DNA from: Paraburkholderia sp. SG-MS1
GTDB lineage: Bacteria; Pseudomonadota; Gammaproteobacteria; Burkholderiales; Burkholderiaceae
Assembly (NCBI RefSeq): GCF_012275575.1
Contig: NZ_NPIH01000145.1
Location: forward strand, 1 to 45,873
Direction: 5' to 3'
DNA: 45,873 nt
The notes beneath the pieces were generated by a model. It did no database searches. It saw nothing but the letters and a program-made list of their open reading frames with translations, and was not told where the DNA came from. How positions within the stretch are numbered: the stretch's first letter is position 1; each line of letters starts with the position of its first letter. Positions 35,710-43,142 of this stretch are shown piece by piece. Made by a program: the position numbers and the translations under genes.

Positions 35710-36138
35710 CTATTTCGATCCTTCCGTCATACGCTCGGTCAGTTCGCGCTTTAGCCTTTGAAACAGCGTTTCGGCGTCACGAGTCTCACATTCCCAGACA
35801 ACCACAACCCGCCATCCGAGCGCTTCTAAGTCGCTCGCGTTGCGTTCGTCTCGTTCAACGTTTCGATCGAATTTACTCAGCCAAAATTTCTCATTCGACT
35901 TCGGTGTTGTAGCGAATCGGCATCCGACGTGCCGATGCCAGAAGCAACCATGCACGAACAGACAGACTCTCAATTTGGGGAAGACGAGGTCGGGCCGTCC
36001 GGGCAAGTCTTTCCGATGAAGGCGAAAGCGAAATCCCATTGCGTGAGCGACCCGCCGGACGCACAGTTCCGGGCGCGTGTCTTTTTGCTTCACGCGGCGC
36101 ATTACGTCACTTCTTCGCTCGGGTGTAAGCGTGTCCAT
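35710..36138 (-). CDS. vsr: Very short patch repair endonuclease (Vsr)
   Basis: A 142-residue T:G mismatch nicking enzyme that repairs deaminated 5-methylcytosine. Hallmarks: RRSDVMRRVKQKDTRPE at the N-terminus, PGRPDLVFP (catalytic Asp50), FVHGCFWHRH (zinc/active-site region) and WRVVVVWECE near the end. Full length and intact. Vsr normally accompanies an m5C methylase; here that is the gene at 32,690-33,808, separated by the HEPN-DUF262 operon, which lies between them like an insert or a third component. Confidence 0.95.
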   Translation of the reverse strand: MDTLTPERRSDVMRRVKQKDTRPELCVRRVAHAMGFRFRLHRKDLPGRPDLVFPKLRVCLFVHGCFWHRHVGCRFATTPKSNEKFWLSKFDRNVERDERNASDLEALGWRVVVVWECETRDAETLFQRLKRELTERMTEGSK

Positions 36139-36592
36139 GCTTTCTTTGATAGCACATCATGCGTCGCGGCGTATCGGAAGGGGTGGCAGCGCACCGGGAG
36201 GTGGTTGTAGGGACCGGCCGCTGTGGCCTGGCGATTGCGGGAGCAGCCACCGGGATTCTGTCGGAAAGGTGGGGGACCTCTATACCAGCATCCTCAAAGA
36301 GAAGGTGCTTCACTGCTCGCCCCGTCGGGAGCTTCGCTGCATTCCGGCGCTGAGGGTCCATGGTGGTTTGCGCGTCGGCAGTGGCCGCCGACTGTGGATA
36401 TTGCACCTTCGTCGCTGTCCCTTCCGCATGAGCACGGTGCATCGTTGCCATTTCCGCTAACGACCGTTGCCCTTGAGAACGGGCTTGAGAGTTAAGCACG
36501 CGGACAACAGCATCTCATTCGACTGCCGCCGACTATGGCGGGCAGCCGCCGTCCTGAGACAGCCACCATGGCCACGGACGCTCATTGGGCAC
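36139..36592. other. 454-bp stretch without a confident gene
   Basis: GC content rises again here and open frames exist on both strands, but none has a ribosome binding site or recognisable composition. The near-repeat GCCGCCGACTGTGG / GCCGCCGACTATGG (36,382-36,395 and 36,524-36,537) suggests leftover mobile-element sequence. It separates Vsr from the second DUF262 operon. Confidence 0.45.
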
Positions 36593-37657
36593 TCACTGTG
36601 CCGGAGGCACAATGTCGAACACATAATGGTTTAATGCATTGGCCCGCGCAACGCGACTTCCTCTGTCCGATGCAGCCCGTACGACCGATCGGCTGTACGC
36701 TAGGATATCTGCATTCAACCTTTCCTGATCGGGCTCGTCCAACCTCGCGAGTTCGTCAACCGCTGAACTGAAGGTGAGCAATCGTTCCGCGAACCGCTCG
36801 CGATCTTCAGCTGAAAACGGGAATTGGTCTGCCTTCTCTGCAAGGCACAAAAAGAGCGTATAGAAGTCAGATTTTTTCCGCCACCGCGTTCCAGCCAGAC
36901 TCGGCAACAACGCAGAGATCTCGGCGGTCGTTGAGCGAAAAGTGCGAATTAACGTTTCGCGGTCTTCAAACGATTCCTCATAAAGTTGATAGTAATAGTC
37001 AAGCTTATCTTTCTTGTTTTGAGGTCCGTGAAGAAACGCAACTGCGAGTTCGCTAATATATTCGTGATCCAACATTCGGCGATGATCGTTCGCTGAAAAG
37101 ATCCCGGCGTCTGTCCAAAATGCATCTTCATCAGCCATCATTTGAATGGCTTTTATGAACGGCCCCCAATAGGTGGCATTCCTCAACTCCTGGTCATTAA
37201 GTGAAACAACATTTCGGTTCAATCTGGAAAAGATCGCGCGGACGCTGTCTTCATCCATTGGCGGCAAAATTCGAACCACGAACTTGTAATTGAATACAGC
37301 CTTCTTGTCATCTGCGGAAAGCTCTTCAAATTTGAGTCCGCGCCATTGTCGAGTTACGTCATCACCTTCAAGCGCAAACGCTCCACTCAAAAAATCAAGG
37401 ACGGCACGAATCCGTTGTTGACCATCTACAACGACATGTCGTTCATCACCGTTTTCATTCCCGATATCCTGCATGTATAGCTCGGGAATGGGTAGTCCGT
37501 TCAAGATCGTGTCGATCAAGTATGCCTTTTGAATGTCCGTCCATACGGGATTACGCTGAAATGGTGCGGCCAATACAAGTTCTTCAGCGTCATCTGCCTT
37601 TCTAAACCAATTGACCGTCCGATGAGTTGTGTGGAGGAAATTCTCTGCCTGTGCCAT
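36593..37657 (-). CDS. Second DUF262 (GmrS-like) protein, coupled to a nucleotidyltransferase-fold gene
   Basis: A 354-residue DUF262 protein with the canonical motifs APFQRNPVWTDIQKAYLIDT (31-50) and HVVVDGQQRIRAVLDFL (DGQQR at 78-82). The middle contains IFSRLNRNVVSLNDQELRNA, typical of the family. As with the first DUF262 protein there is no DUF1524 HNH domain. It differs clearly in sequence from the other copy, so this is not a recent duplication. GAGG lies within the end of the upstream gene and the two genes are two bases apart, so expression is coupled. Confidence 0.88.
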   Translation of the reverse strand: MAQAENFLHTTHRTVNWFRKADDAEELVLAAPFQRNPVWTDIQKAYLIDTILNGLPIPELYMQDIGNENGDERHVVVDGQQRIRAVLDFLSGAFALEGDDVTRQWRGLKFEELSADDKKAVFNYKFVVRILPPMDEDSVRAIFSRLNRNVVSLNDQELRNATYWGPFIKAIQMMADEDAFWTDAGIFSANDHRRMLDHEYISELAVAFLHGPQNKKDKLDYYYQLYEESFEDRETLIRTFRSTTAEISALLPSLAGTRWRKKSDFYTLFLCLAEKADQFPFSAEDRERFAERLLTFSSAVDELARLDEPDQERLNADILAYSRSVVRAASDRGSRVARANALNHYVFDIVPPAQ

Positions 37658-37659
37658 GT

Positions 37660-38280
37660 TTAATCCTCAACTTCTATGTCCGTGGTCGCGATCGATTCCG
37701 TCAACATGCTTTCGCGCAGCCTACCTATTCCGTAGGCCTGATATTGGCGAAGTGAATCGTAGTCTTTATATATTCTTAATTTTACATCGCGCCCGTTCGC
37801 AGGATTGAGCGCACCAACTTTATCCAAAGCCTTTTGCCAAGTCTGGCCAAATGGTAGCAACGGCAATATTTTATCGGTTGCTATCGTTCCGGAAAATACA
37901 TAGTTGCTGCTGTGCATCTTTATCGCGTTGCGGACATCTTGAGTCAAAGAAAGCCACGATGGACGCTGATAGCGAAGATAACGCCACGCCATCTCAAAGT
38001 GGTGCGAGCTAATCACGCCGCAATCAAAATCAGATCTGTCATCGAACTTCCTGAACTTCTTCGCCGGGTTCAGGCTGTATCCTATCGCCCCGCTCCCCGT
38101 TAAAACAATATCGTGAGGGTCCACTTCCAGGCCATTTGCCAGCGTTGTCTTCCATGAAATCCACAACGCCATATCGCTAGAAAAGGCGAATGGAATAGGC
38201 TCAAAGAGATAATGCGAGACAAAATCTCGAGGGTCCTTTTCCAAAATGGCCTTCTGCAAATCTGCTACGTGATTAAACAC
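37660..38280 (-). CDS. Nucleotidyltransferase-fold-like protein upstream of DUF262
   Basis: A 206-residue protein. IVLTGSGAIGYSLNP (GS at 62-63) followed 20 residues later by DDRSDFDCGVIS (Asp84, Asp86) resembles the GS...DxD active site of nucleotidyltransferases. The C-terminal part (LRIYKDYDSLRQYQAYGIGR) is unassigned. The start 38280 is preceded by GGGGGAG with almost no spacing, so translation may be weak. Two bases separate its stop from the DUF262 start. By analogy with MNT-type proteins it could modify a nucleotide, tRNA or partner protein. The fold assignment is inferred from the motif alone. Confidence 0.6.
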   Translation of the reverse strand: MFNHVADLQKAILEKDPRDFVSHYLFEPIPFAFSSDMALWISWKTTLANGLEVDPHDIVLTGSGAIGYSLNPAKKFRKFDDRSDFDCGVISSHHFEMAWRYLRYQRPSWLSLTQDVRNAIKMHSSNYVFSGTIATDKILPLLPFGQTWQKALDKVGALNPANGRDVKLRIYKDYDSLRQYQAYGIGRLRESMLTESIATTDIEVED

Positions 38281-38846
38281 ATCTCCCCCAAAGCACTAGG
38301 ACCACGTCCGCATCGTTTTGACCGCAAATCGTCGCACAACTCGTTTGTGCTCGCAATCAGCTCATATGTCGTGAGCTCCGGGAGCGCAACGATCTTGCTG
38401 GTCCAGTAGATCTTGGAACGCCGAGGTGGCTTGAACTGGCGCTTGACCCGGTCCAGGGGCCGCGAAGCGGATACTTTTTACACGGCCGTACGTGTTCACG
38501 GACCAGAGATTGCCCAGGGGAAGCGAAAGCCAATCGGCCTAAGCGTTGGTCGGGCGAACTCGCTTGCCGCGCCTCATTTCGTGCATAGATACCCTGTTGT
38601 TCCAGAAGCCACTCGACCTCCAGACTTCATCCGCGCCGTATGCCATCCGCAGTTTCTGGCCAGCGGCTATGCAGCGACGAACTTTCGCCGAACCGGAGGT
38701 TATTTGCTCGCGCACGCGAATGCGTCGAAATCGACGCGTTTATGACGCAACCCTACGAGTGCCGGCGTCACCACATCTCTCGACTTACAGCTTTGAGGCA
38801 GAATCGACGCAAAAACAACGCATTAGCCTTTGAGTATGTCGAAGGG
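38281..38846. other. 566-bp stretch without a confident gene
   Basis: Several overlapping open frames of ~60-110 codons exist on the plus strand, but none shows a credible start or conserved composition. It contains the reversed copy of the 18-bp repeat. Possibly remnants of a gene once upstream or downstream of the recombinase-like ORF. Confidence 0.45.
38696..38713 (-). repeat. Interspersed 18-bp repeat, reversed copy 5
   Basis: On the minus strand it reads GCGCGAGCAAATAACCTC (two bases shifted: CGCGAGCAAATAACCTCC). It lies ~135 bp past the stop of the tyrosine-recombinase-like gene and is the only copy in this orientation. Confidence 0.55.
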
Positions 38847-39587
38847 TCAAACCGGTTTGTGGCCGCGCCGTTTCGCACTCGCCATTTTAAAGCGGGCCAG
38901 ACGGTCCACCTTCGGCGAGTGCTTAATTGGTCGCGCAGTGTCTGCGAAAGGCGCCGTAACACGGCCGCCACGACCTTTTCGACCGTGAATGGCGTGTCCG
39001 TACCTTCCGATGCTGTAATCGCTAAGATGACCCATGACTTTGGCTGCGTGCTCTAGTGATACATCAGGATCCGCCTTCATGTCGGAAGCGATCTGGTGCC
39101 GGAAACAATTTGGGCTGACACGCGTCCGTAGTTTTGGGAACGTGCTCTTCCCCAATTGCACAATGCTGTTGTAGAGGTAGTCCTTGTCGTGCGCGATCGC
39201 GAACGGGCCCGTGCCGTCAGCGGCATCCCGACTTGCGAGGGCATGTAAGAACTTCAGCGCAGGGTTCGCGCCTGCGTCTATCGCGAACGCCAGTGTTCGC
39301 ATCGGCTGTCCGCGCTCGCGTCCGCCTGCATCAATGCATTTTGCGCCCTTGATTCGAATCGCAAGGAGGTCTGCACGCACGTGGACAACCACGCCGGCCG
39401 CGAGTTCTGCCGAGCGGCACCCAGTGAGCCAGAGCACAGCAAGTGCGGGGAGCAATTGCGGCCTAGATTGCCGCCATTCTGGTCGGCATGCCTGCTCCCA
39501 TAAGGCCTCCCGCCAATCAGCAGGAAGCAGCTTGAGTGTGGGCTTCTTTGCTTTTCCCATTGTTCTCATCCATTGTCTGGCGTCCAT
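38847..39587 (-). CDS. Tyrosine recombinase-like protein, short form
   Basis: A 246-residue protein consisting mainly of the catalytic domain of a tyrosine recombinase. Arg58 (LTGCRSAELAAG), Arg163 (NCFRHQIASDM), His187 (VMGHLSD) and Tyr196 (GRYGHA) are in place, with the usual nine-residue His-to-Tyr spacing. The box II histidine is replaced by Asn160, so activity may be reduced. There is no N-terminal core-binding domain of normal size, so it is either a truncated gene or a member of a short recombinase class. A second start at 39560 (MGKAKKPTL) is possible. It is the second recombinase in the island. Confidence 0.8.
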   Translation of the reverse strand: MDARQWMRTMGKAKKPTLKLLPADWREALWEQACRPEWRQSRPQLLPALAVLWLTGCRSAELAAGVVVHVRADLLAIRIKGAKCIDAGGRERGQPMRTLAFAIDAGANPALKFLHALASRDAADGTGPFAIAHDKDYLYNSIVQLGKSTFPKLRTRVSPNCFRHQIASDMKADPDVSLEHAAKVMGHLSDYSIGRYGHAIHGRKGRGGRVTAPFADTARPIKHSPKVDRLARFKMASAKRRGHKPV

Positions 39588-39700
39588 CTTGTATCCGCTT
39601 TCAGTCCTGGCCGGGGCTCGTAGCGGATCGATTTCCAGATCGTTAGAAATCGGTCAAAAACCACCCCCGAGTCGCATTGCGCCTCGACCCCTGAGGGGTT

Positions 39701-39775
39701 GGGGCTCGCACTGTTTCAACCACAGCTCGCCATGTCTTCGCATGTCGTTGTTGTGGCTGAAACAGAACGAGCCCC
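39701..39775. repeat. Long imperfect inverted repeat
   Basis: Arms 39,701-39,724 and 39,752-39,775 match at 21 of 24 positions (GGGGCTCG, CTGTTTCA and CCACA blocks), loop 27 bases. The right arm touches the next hairpin directly. Confidence 0.8.
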
Positions 39776-39805
39776 CTCTTGTCCGACATCTGCGTCGGAC
39801 AAGAG
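39776..39805. repeat. Perfect 12-bp hairpin
   Basis: CTCTTGTCCGAC - ATCTGC - GTCGGACAAGAG, no mismatch. There is no T run on either side, so it is not a typical terminator. It abuts the preceding inverted repeat, giving two adjacent stem-loops on a single strand. Confidence 0.85.
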
Positions 39806-40198
39806 ACCGACACGATTTCGGCGCGTTGGAAATCAAGTTCGGCCTGTGCTCGGCAGAGAAGAATTCGCACGAATCGTGGCCGCCGCAGTTGGGTTTCGGT
39901 AATGACGTGCGCTGCCCGCAAACCGGCCTTGTGCCACTGCTATGGTCATTCCCGCGCCCGCCCATGGACGGCTGCGCTGCCCACACCACGGGGGTGTGGA
40001 CAGCGCCGGCTCGCTGGCCGGCGTCCCGCAACCGACCACCGGCTCCCCGCGACGATTGCCTTCAGCCTGACGCGCCGCGATGCGGCTTGCCCAAGTGACA
40101 GAAGTGCTCCGACCACAAGCCCCCCTCTGCAAGCCAAATCGGTTGATCGACGGCGAGGCGTCGGCTAGCGCCGCGAGCCCGGATTGAGGTGCACGGGC

Positions 40199-40264
40199 AC
40201 CGCCGCCCGCAGGGCGGTGGGAGAGTACCGACCGGCACGCAGTGCCGGACAATCCGGCTCCCAC
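40199..40264 (-). ncRNA. Structured RNA candidate (C4/P4-CI antisense RNA-like)
   Basis: Two GC hairpins with identical GCA/TGC loops lie next to an enclosing pairing GTGGGAG (40,217-40,223) / CTCCCAC (40,258-40,264). Read on the minus strand this gives GTGGGAGCC, the hairpin CCGGCAC-TGC-GTGCCGG, then CTCCCAC and the hairpin CCGCCC-TGC-GGGCGG. The arrangement recalls the two-hairpin antisense RNAs of phage P1 (C4) and satellite P4 (CI). It lies directly downstream of the winged-helix gene on the same strand. Family match is a guess from shape. Confidence 0.35.
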
Positions 40265-40288
40265 ACTCCCAAATGTTTGGTCTCGGGG

Positions 40289-41215
40289 TCATATCCCGCG
40301 ACCCTTCGCAGCGATGGCGGCCACCGTTTCATGCAACCGCCCTAAATTCGCTTCAACGGTTTCGCGTGACGCCCTAGGAGGTTCGGTGACCGACAAGGCC
40401 GAGAACTGCAATGGACCTTGTCTTCTCATCGTGATCGCGCGTCCGAACTCCGGTATGAAGCTTCCGTTCTTGTATTGGCTAATCACGCTATTGAGCCACC
40501 CGCGCACACTTCCGACCGCACTGTGCGTTCCTCTCGCCGCAGCCTCCAATCGACCAACCAGTTCGTCGGCAATCTGCTGGCCGGCGTCACTATTCAGCTT
40601 GGCTTGGGTAAGCAGTGTGATCAAAATGTCACGGTGCTTCTCTGCCGAGCCGCCCACTACCACGGAGACAGGCGTTTCAAGCGTGCTGTCTCCGCCGCGC
40701 TGTCCATCCTTGGGCGTTGTAGGGGTGGTTATTTTGCTATTGGTGCTTTCTTCGCTTGGTATTTCTTTATTGCCGGGTTTTCCGGCGATGGATGAGCCGG
40801 AGCCGGTCACGCCATCGCCGGAAAACCCGGCACTGGTGTCGAGCGTTCTTGCTGGTGTTGGATGGAAGACAATGTTCCACTCCCACTGTCCACCATGTCC
40901 GTTGCGCTGCTGCCGGTGAAGGTAGCCGGCTCCTTCCAACTCGCGGGCAATTCTTTGCCAGCGGTCCTTTCCCAACGTTTGATACTGGGGTCGCCCGCTC
41001 TCAGTGTTCGGCGTGATTTTCCCGAGCCGCTTGCGAAGGGCTTCGACCGAAATTTGCCAACCTTGCGGCTTAATGGCCAGCCACGCGGCGACGGCCCTGC
41101 TGTCGAGATCCAAGGCCGGATCTTCAAGCAAAGCCTCGGGCACTGAACCCCACCTCTCAGTGTGGCGTACTTGTACGACTCCGCCCGTGTGGTGTGGAAA
41201 TTTTCGGTTGTTCAT
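40289..41215 (-). CDS. Winged-helix protein, possible replication or regulatory factor of the island
   Basis: A 308-residue protein. The N-terminal ~120 residues look like a winged helix-turn-helix (LLEDPALDLDSRAVAAWLAI; LGKDRWQRIARELEGAGYLH), as in phage O-like and plasmid replication-associated proteins. A low-complexity linker rich in Ser/Thr/Gly/Pro follows (~125-185). The C-terminal domain is helical (LVGRLEAAARGTHSAVGSVR GWLNSVIS in two pieces), a pattern seen in proteins of integrative conjugative elements. The start site has a weak ribosome binding site. It lies 88 bp after the AlpA-like gene on the same strand, so the two probably form an operon, next to the hairpin zone. Confidence 0.6.
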   Translation of the reverse strand: MNNRKFPHHTGGVVQVRHTERWGSVPEALLEDPALDLDSRAVAAWLAIKPQGWQISVEALRKRLGKITPNTESGRPQYQTLGKDRWQRIARELEGAGYLHRQQRNGHGGQWEWNIVFHPTPARTLDTSAGFSGDGVTGSGSSIAGKPGNKEIPSEESTNSKITTPTTPKDGQRGGDSTLETPVSVVVGGSAEKHRDILITLLTQAKLNSDAGQQIADELVGRLEAAARGTHSAVGSVRGWLNSVISQYKNGSFIPEFGRAITMRRQGPLQFSALSVTEPPRASRETVEANLGRLHETVAAIAAKGRGI

Positions 41216-41303
41216 TAGAGGGCAACGTTGAAGCAGCGGATATCGGACGACAGGAATGCGAGCGGTGACCGCGCCAGTGCGGCGCTGAATCTCGATGTTT
41301 TGA

Positions 41304-41525
41304 CTATCGGTTCCTCATCCACGCTCTGACGCAGCCCAGATGCCACCTCAAACGTCCAACGCGGAGGTCAGGCAACGGCAGCCCTGAAACCTTTCGTTGT
41401 CTGATGCTGTTGACGGAGAAGCCCGTCAGTGCCGCGAACTCGGCCACATTTATGAAGGTGTCGTCGCCGAGGAGACTCAACCGCGCAGCGAGTTCCAGTT
41501 GTTCGTTGCTTCGCATGTTTTTCAT
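41304..41525 (-). CDS. AlpA/excisionase-like small DNA-binding protein
   Basis: A 73-residue protein (MKNMRSNEQLELAARLSLLG) with a MerR-type winged helix: FINVAEFAALTGFSVNSIRQ, then PLPDLRVGRLRWHLGCVRAW, the 'recognition helix, wing, W' pattern of AlpA and excisionase proteins. The start at 41525 is chosen for AGGTG eight bases upstream; the longer frame has no such site. Such proteins usually activate the integrase or assist excision. Divergent from the next gene with a 72-bp shared control region. Confidence 0.75.
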   Translation of the reverse strand: MKNMRSNEQLELAARLSLLGDDTFINVAEFAALTGFSVNSIRQRKVSGLPLPDLRVGRLRWHLGCVRAWMRNR

Positions 41526-41597
41526 AGCACACCTACGTGTTGATTCACGAAGATTCAGGTTGTTGCAAGAGGTGAACGAACGGTAATATGCAGACCA

Positions 41598-42389
41598 ATG
41601 AGGGAACAGGAACAAAACTCGGAAATGTGGAGCTACTTGCCGCACTTAGCTGCGAGGGAAGATCTGCAAGCGTTCTTTTCATGGCGTCTTGGAAGCGAGG
41701 CGCAGGCGCGAGCGTCAACGGACGTTACCTGCATGCTCCGCATGCTCTTAAGTGCGTCCGGGTTCGCAAACCTCAGCCAGTTGGAGGAGTGCCTCAACGG
41801 CACTGACGCCGGCGCTAGGTTCAACGACGGCTACTTGAAGCAGTACGTCAACTGGGGGAAAGGTCGGAGACCGGCCAGAGGAAGCCCCAAGCGCATGCGT
41901 GTCAGTTTTGGCGATCGCGGCGGAGTCGAGGCAGGCGCTCTCGTACTTGTCGAGGCTGCATGGCAAGCCAATATTATCGACACGGCCCGAGCCGGCGGTC
42001 TGTTGATCGCGCTCGATAGGGAGGAAATGCTCGGCAAGTTGGCGCAGGCATGGCGCTCAAAGAAGCGGGCTTACCCGACCACGCTCAAGAGTTGGCAGGA
42101 CGTGTGGAAGACAGCCGAAATCGAAGCAATGGCCGTATGGAATCGTCGAAGTAGCTGGCACAAGGATGCTGTGAGGTCCATCATTGCAGCGCGGGCAGAG
42201 GATCAAGCCATGGAATTCGCTGCTGAGTGTCAGACGGATCGCGATCACCAGTTGGTTTCAGGGAATTCCGTAGTAGGCTCTGGATGCGTCGAGGAAGTTG
42301 TGTCTACCGCGTCCGAGTATCGGATCGGCATGGTGTTAACCGGCGGCACCGCGACCATGCGCGCAATGATGATCGCCGAAGACCTCTAA
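41598..42389 (+). CDS. Hypothetical protein, 263 residues
   Basis: A soluble helical protein (MREQEQNSEMWSYLPHLAAR) with many Trp and Arg residues, including FFSWRLGSEAQARAS, LKQYVNWGKGRRPARGS and KSWQDVWKTAEIEAMAVWN. No family recognised. It is the last gene before attR and is divergent from the AlpA-like regulator, so it may be regulated by it. Weak ribosome binding site. A good candidate for an uncharacterised island maintenance or defence gene. Confidence 0.6.
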   Translation: MREQEQNSEMWSYLPHLAAREDLQAFFSWRLGSEAQARASTDVTCMLRMLLSASGFANLSQLEECLNGTDAGARFNDGYLKQYVNWGKGRRPARGSPKRMRVSFGDRGGVEAGALVLVEAAWQANIIDTARAGGLLIALDREEMLGKLAQAWRSKKRAYPTTLKSWQDVWKTAEIEAMAVWNRRSSWHKDAVRSIIAARAEDQAMEFAAECQTDRDHQLVSGNSVVGSGCVEEVVSTASEYRIGMVLTGGTATMRAMMIAEDL

Positions 42390-42565
42390 GGGGACCGGCC
42401 GCGATCGCCGCGATAGCGCTGCGGCTACCCGCAAAATGCCCGTAGCGAAGGGGGTAACCTTTGCTAAACTACGTGGGGCTTAGGTTGACGCTTGCTCAGA
42501 TAAGCATCTGATAAAAAAGCAGTTTCACTTGTAAGTTACTGAATTTATTACGGGTTCTTCGCGGA

Positions 42566-42611
42566 CTCCGAAGGCAGGGGTTGCTGGTTCGATCCCAGCC
42601 GGGCGCACCAA
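42566..42611 (+). repeat. attR: 46-bp copy of the tRNA-Arg 3' end
   Basis: Identical to 23,737-23,782. Only the anticodon loop to CCA end is present, so this is not a functional tRNA. It marks the right end of the island. Confidence 0.95.
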
Positions 42612-43142
42612 TTCTGGCCGAAAATTCCGGCGCTGGTTTCTCGTTTCACCTCCCCCATCCCTGCTGCATCCTCCAGTTCCTCGCGCATCGCAGTCATCGG
42701 TTTGGCGTGACCTCAGATCCATCGACTCGCATTTCCACATTCGCACTCCCCGCGTCCTATCCACGAGGCGAAAACCCAACGCGCCTCGCTGCCGCTGTCA
42801 TGTGCACAAGCTTGTTGAAAGCGGCACCTGCGATTAGAATCCCCCGGTCACTGGGGAGTAGCCTTCCTTCATCCCTTGAAGGAGAGCGCGTCAACATACT
42901 TGGCCTGCGGGTCATGGCGCGTTCGACCGGTTCGGTTTGGCGAGACCATTGACGTACTGCCTCGTTCTGGTCGGACGGGTGGCGGTGCGTCATTGGTTCG
43001 TCACATACGTCCGACCGTGGAGTTGCCCTGTGAATCACCGTAGGTTTCCGTCAAGTGTCCCGACATACTCCTCGCATGTTGTCGCATCGGCTCATCATCC
43101 AGCGAGCAGCCGTGCTTTCGACGCATGCGCCGGGAGCCTTGC
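42612..43142. other. Chromosomal stretch of 531 bp without a confident gene
   Basis: Open frames on both strands, including 42,757-43,038 minus, have no ribosome binding site or family-like features. This would be the original region downstream of the tRNA before integration, ending with the ribosome binding site of the cation exchanger. Confidence 0.5.

Larger units (their letters stand above)
39588..40288. other. 700-bp hairpin-rich non-coding zone
   Basis: No gene supported. The zone is packed with inverted repeats: CGATTTC/GAAATCG (39,629-39,652), the double structure at 39,701-39,805, CCACACC/GGTGTGG (39,981-39,999), CCGCCC-GCA-GGGCGG (40,203-40,217) and CCGGCAC-GCA-GTGCCGG (40,232-40,248). 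The octamer GGGGCTCG occurs at 39,613 and 39,701 and inverted at 39,768. It lies between a recombinase-like gene and a winged-helix gene, as a replication or transfer origin of a mobile element might. Confidence 0.55.
23783..42611. mobile_element. Integrated genomic island in tRNA-Arg(CCG)
   Basis: About 18.8 kb between the two 46-bp repeats, counting one of them. It carries its own integrase next to attL, an AlpA-like protein near attR, a partial IVB transfer cluster, a defence block and toxin-antitoxin remnants. Base composition changes markedly inside: the DUF262/HEPN part is rich in A and T compared with the core. The missing relaxase and most secretion genes suggest a decayed integrative conjugative element that may still excise or be mobilised. 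Confidence 0.92.

Noticed and set aside
36107..36499. 130-codon minus-strand ORF upstream of vsr
   Set aside because: It overlaps the vsr start, has no ribosome binding site and a random-looking composition.
36593..38280. HEPN-MNT toxin-antitoxin pair
   Set aside because: The NTase-like protein's partner is a DUF262 protein, with no HEPN motif.
39184..40098. 304-codon plus-strand ORF
   Set aside because: Its first half is antisense to the tyrosine recombinase-like gene and the second half runs through the hairpin zone.
23783..42611. CRISPR array or cas genes in the island
   Set aside because: No regularly spaced repeats; the 18-bp repeats are 0.4-6 kb apart and no Cas-like protein is present.
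42525..42779. Minus-strand ORF containing RPAGIEPATPAFG over the attR tRNA fragment
   Set aside because: This peptide is the well-known spurious translation of tRNA 3' ends; no ribosome binding site or real gene.
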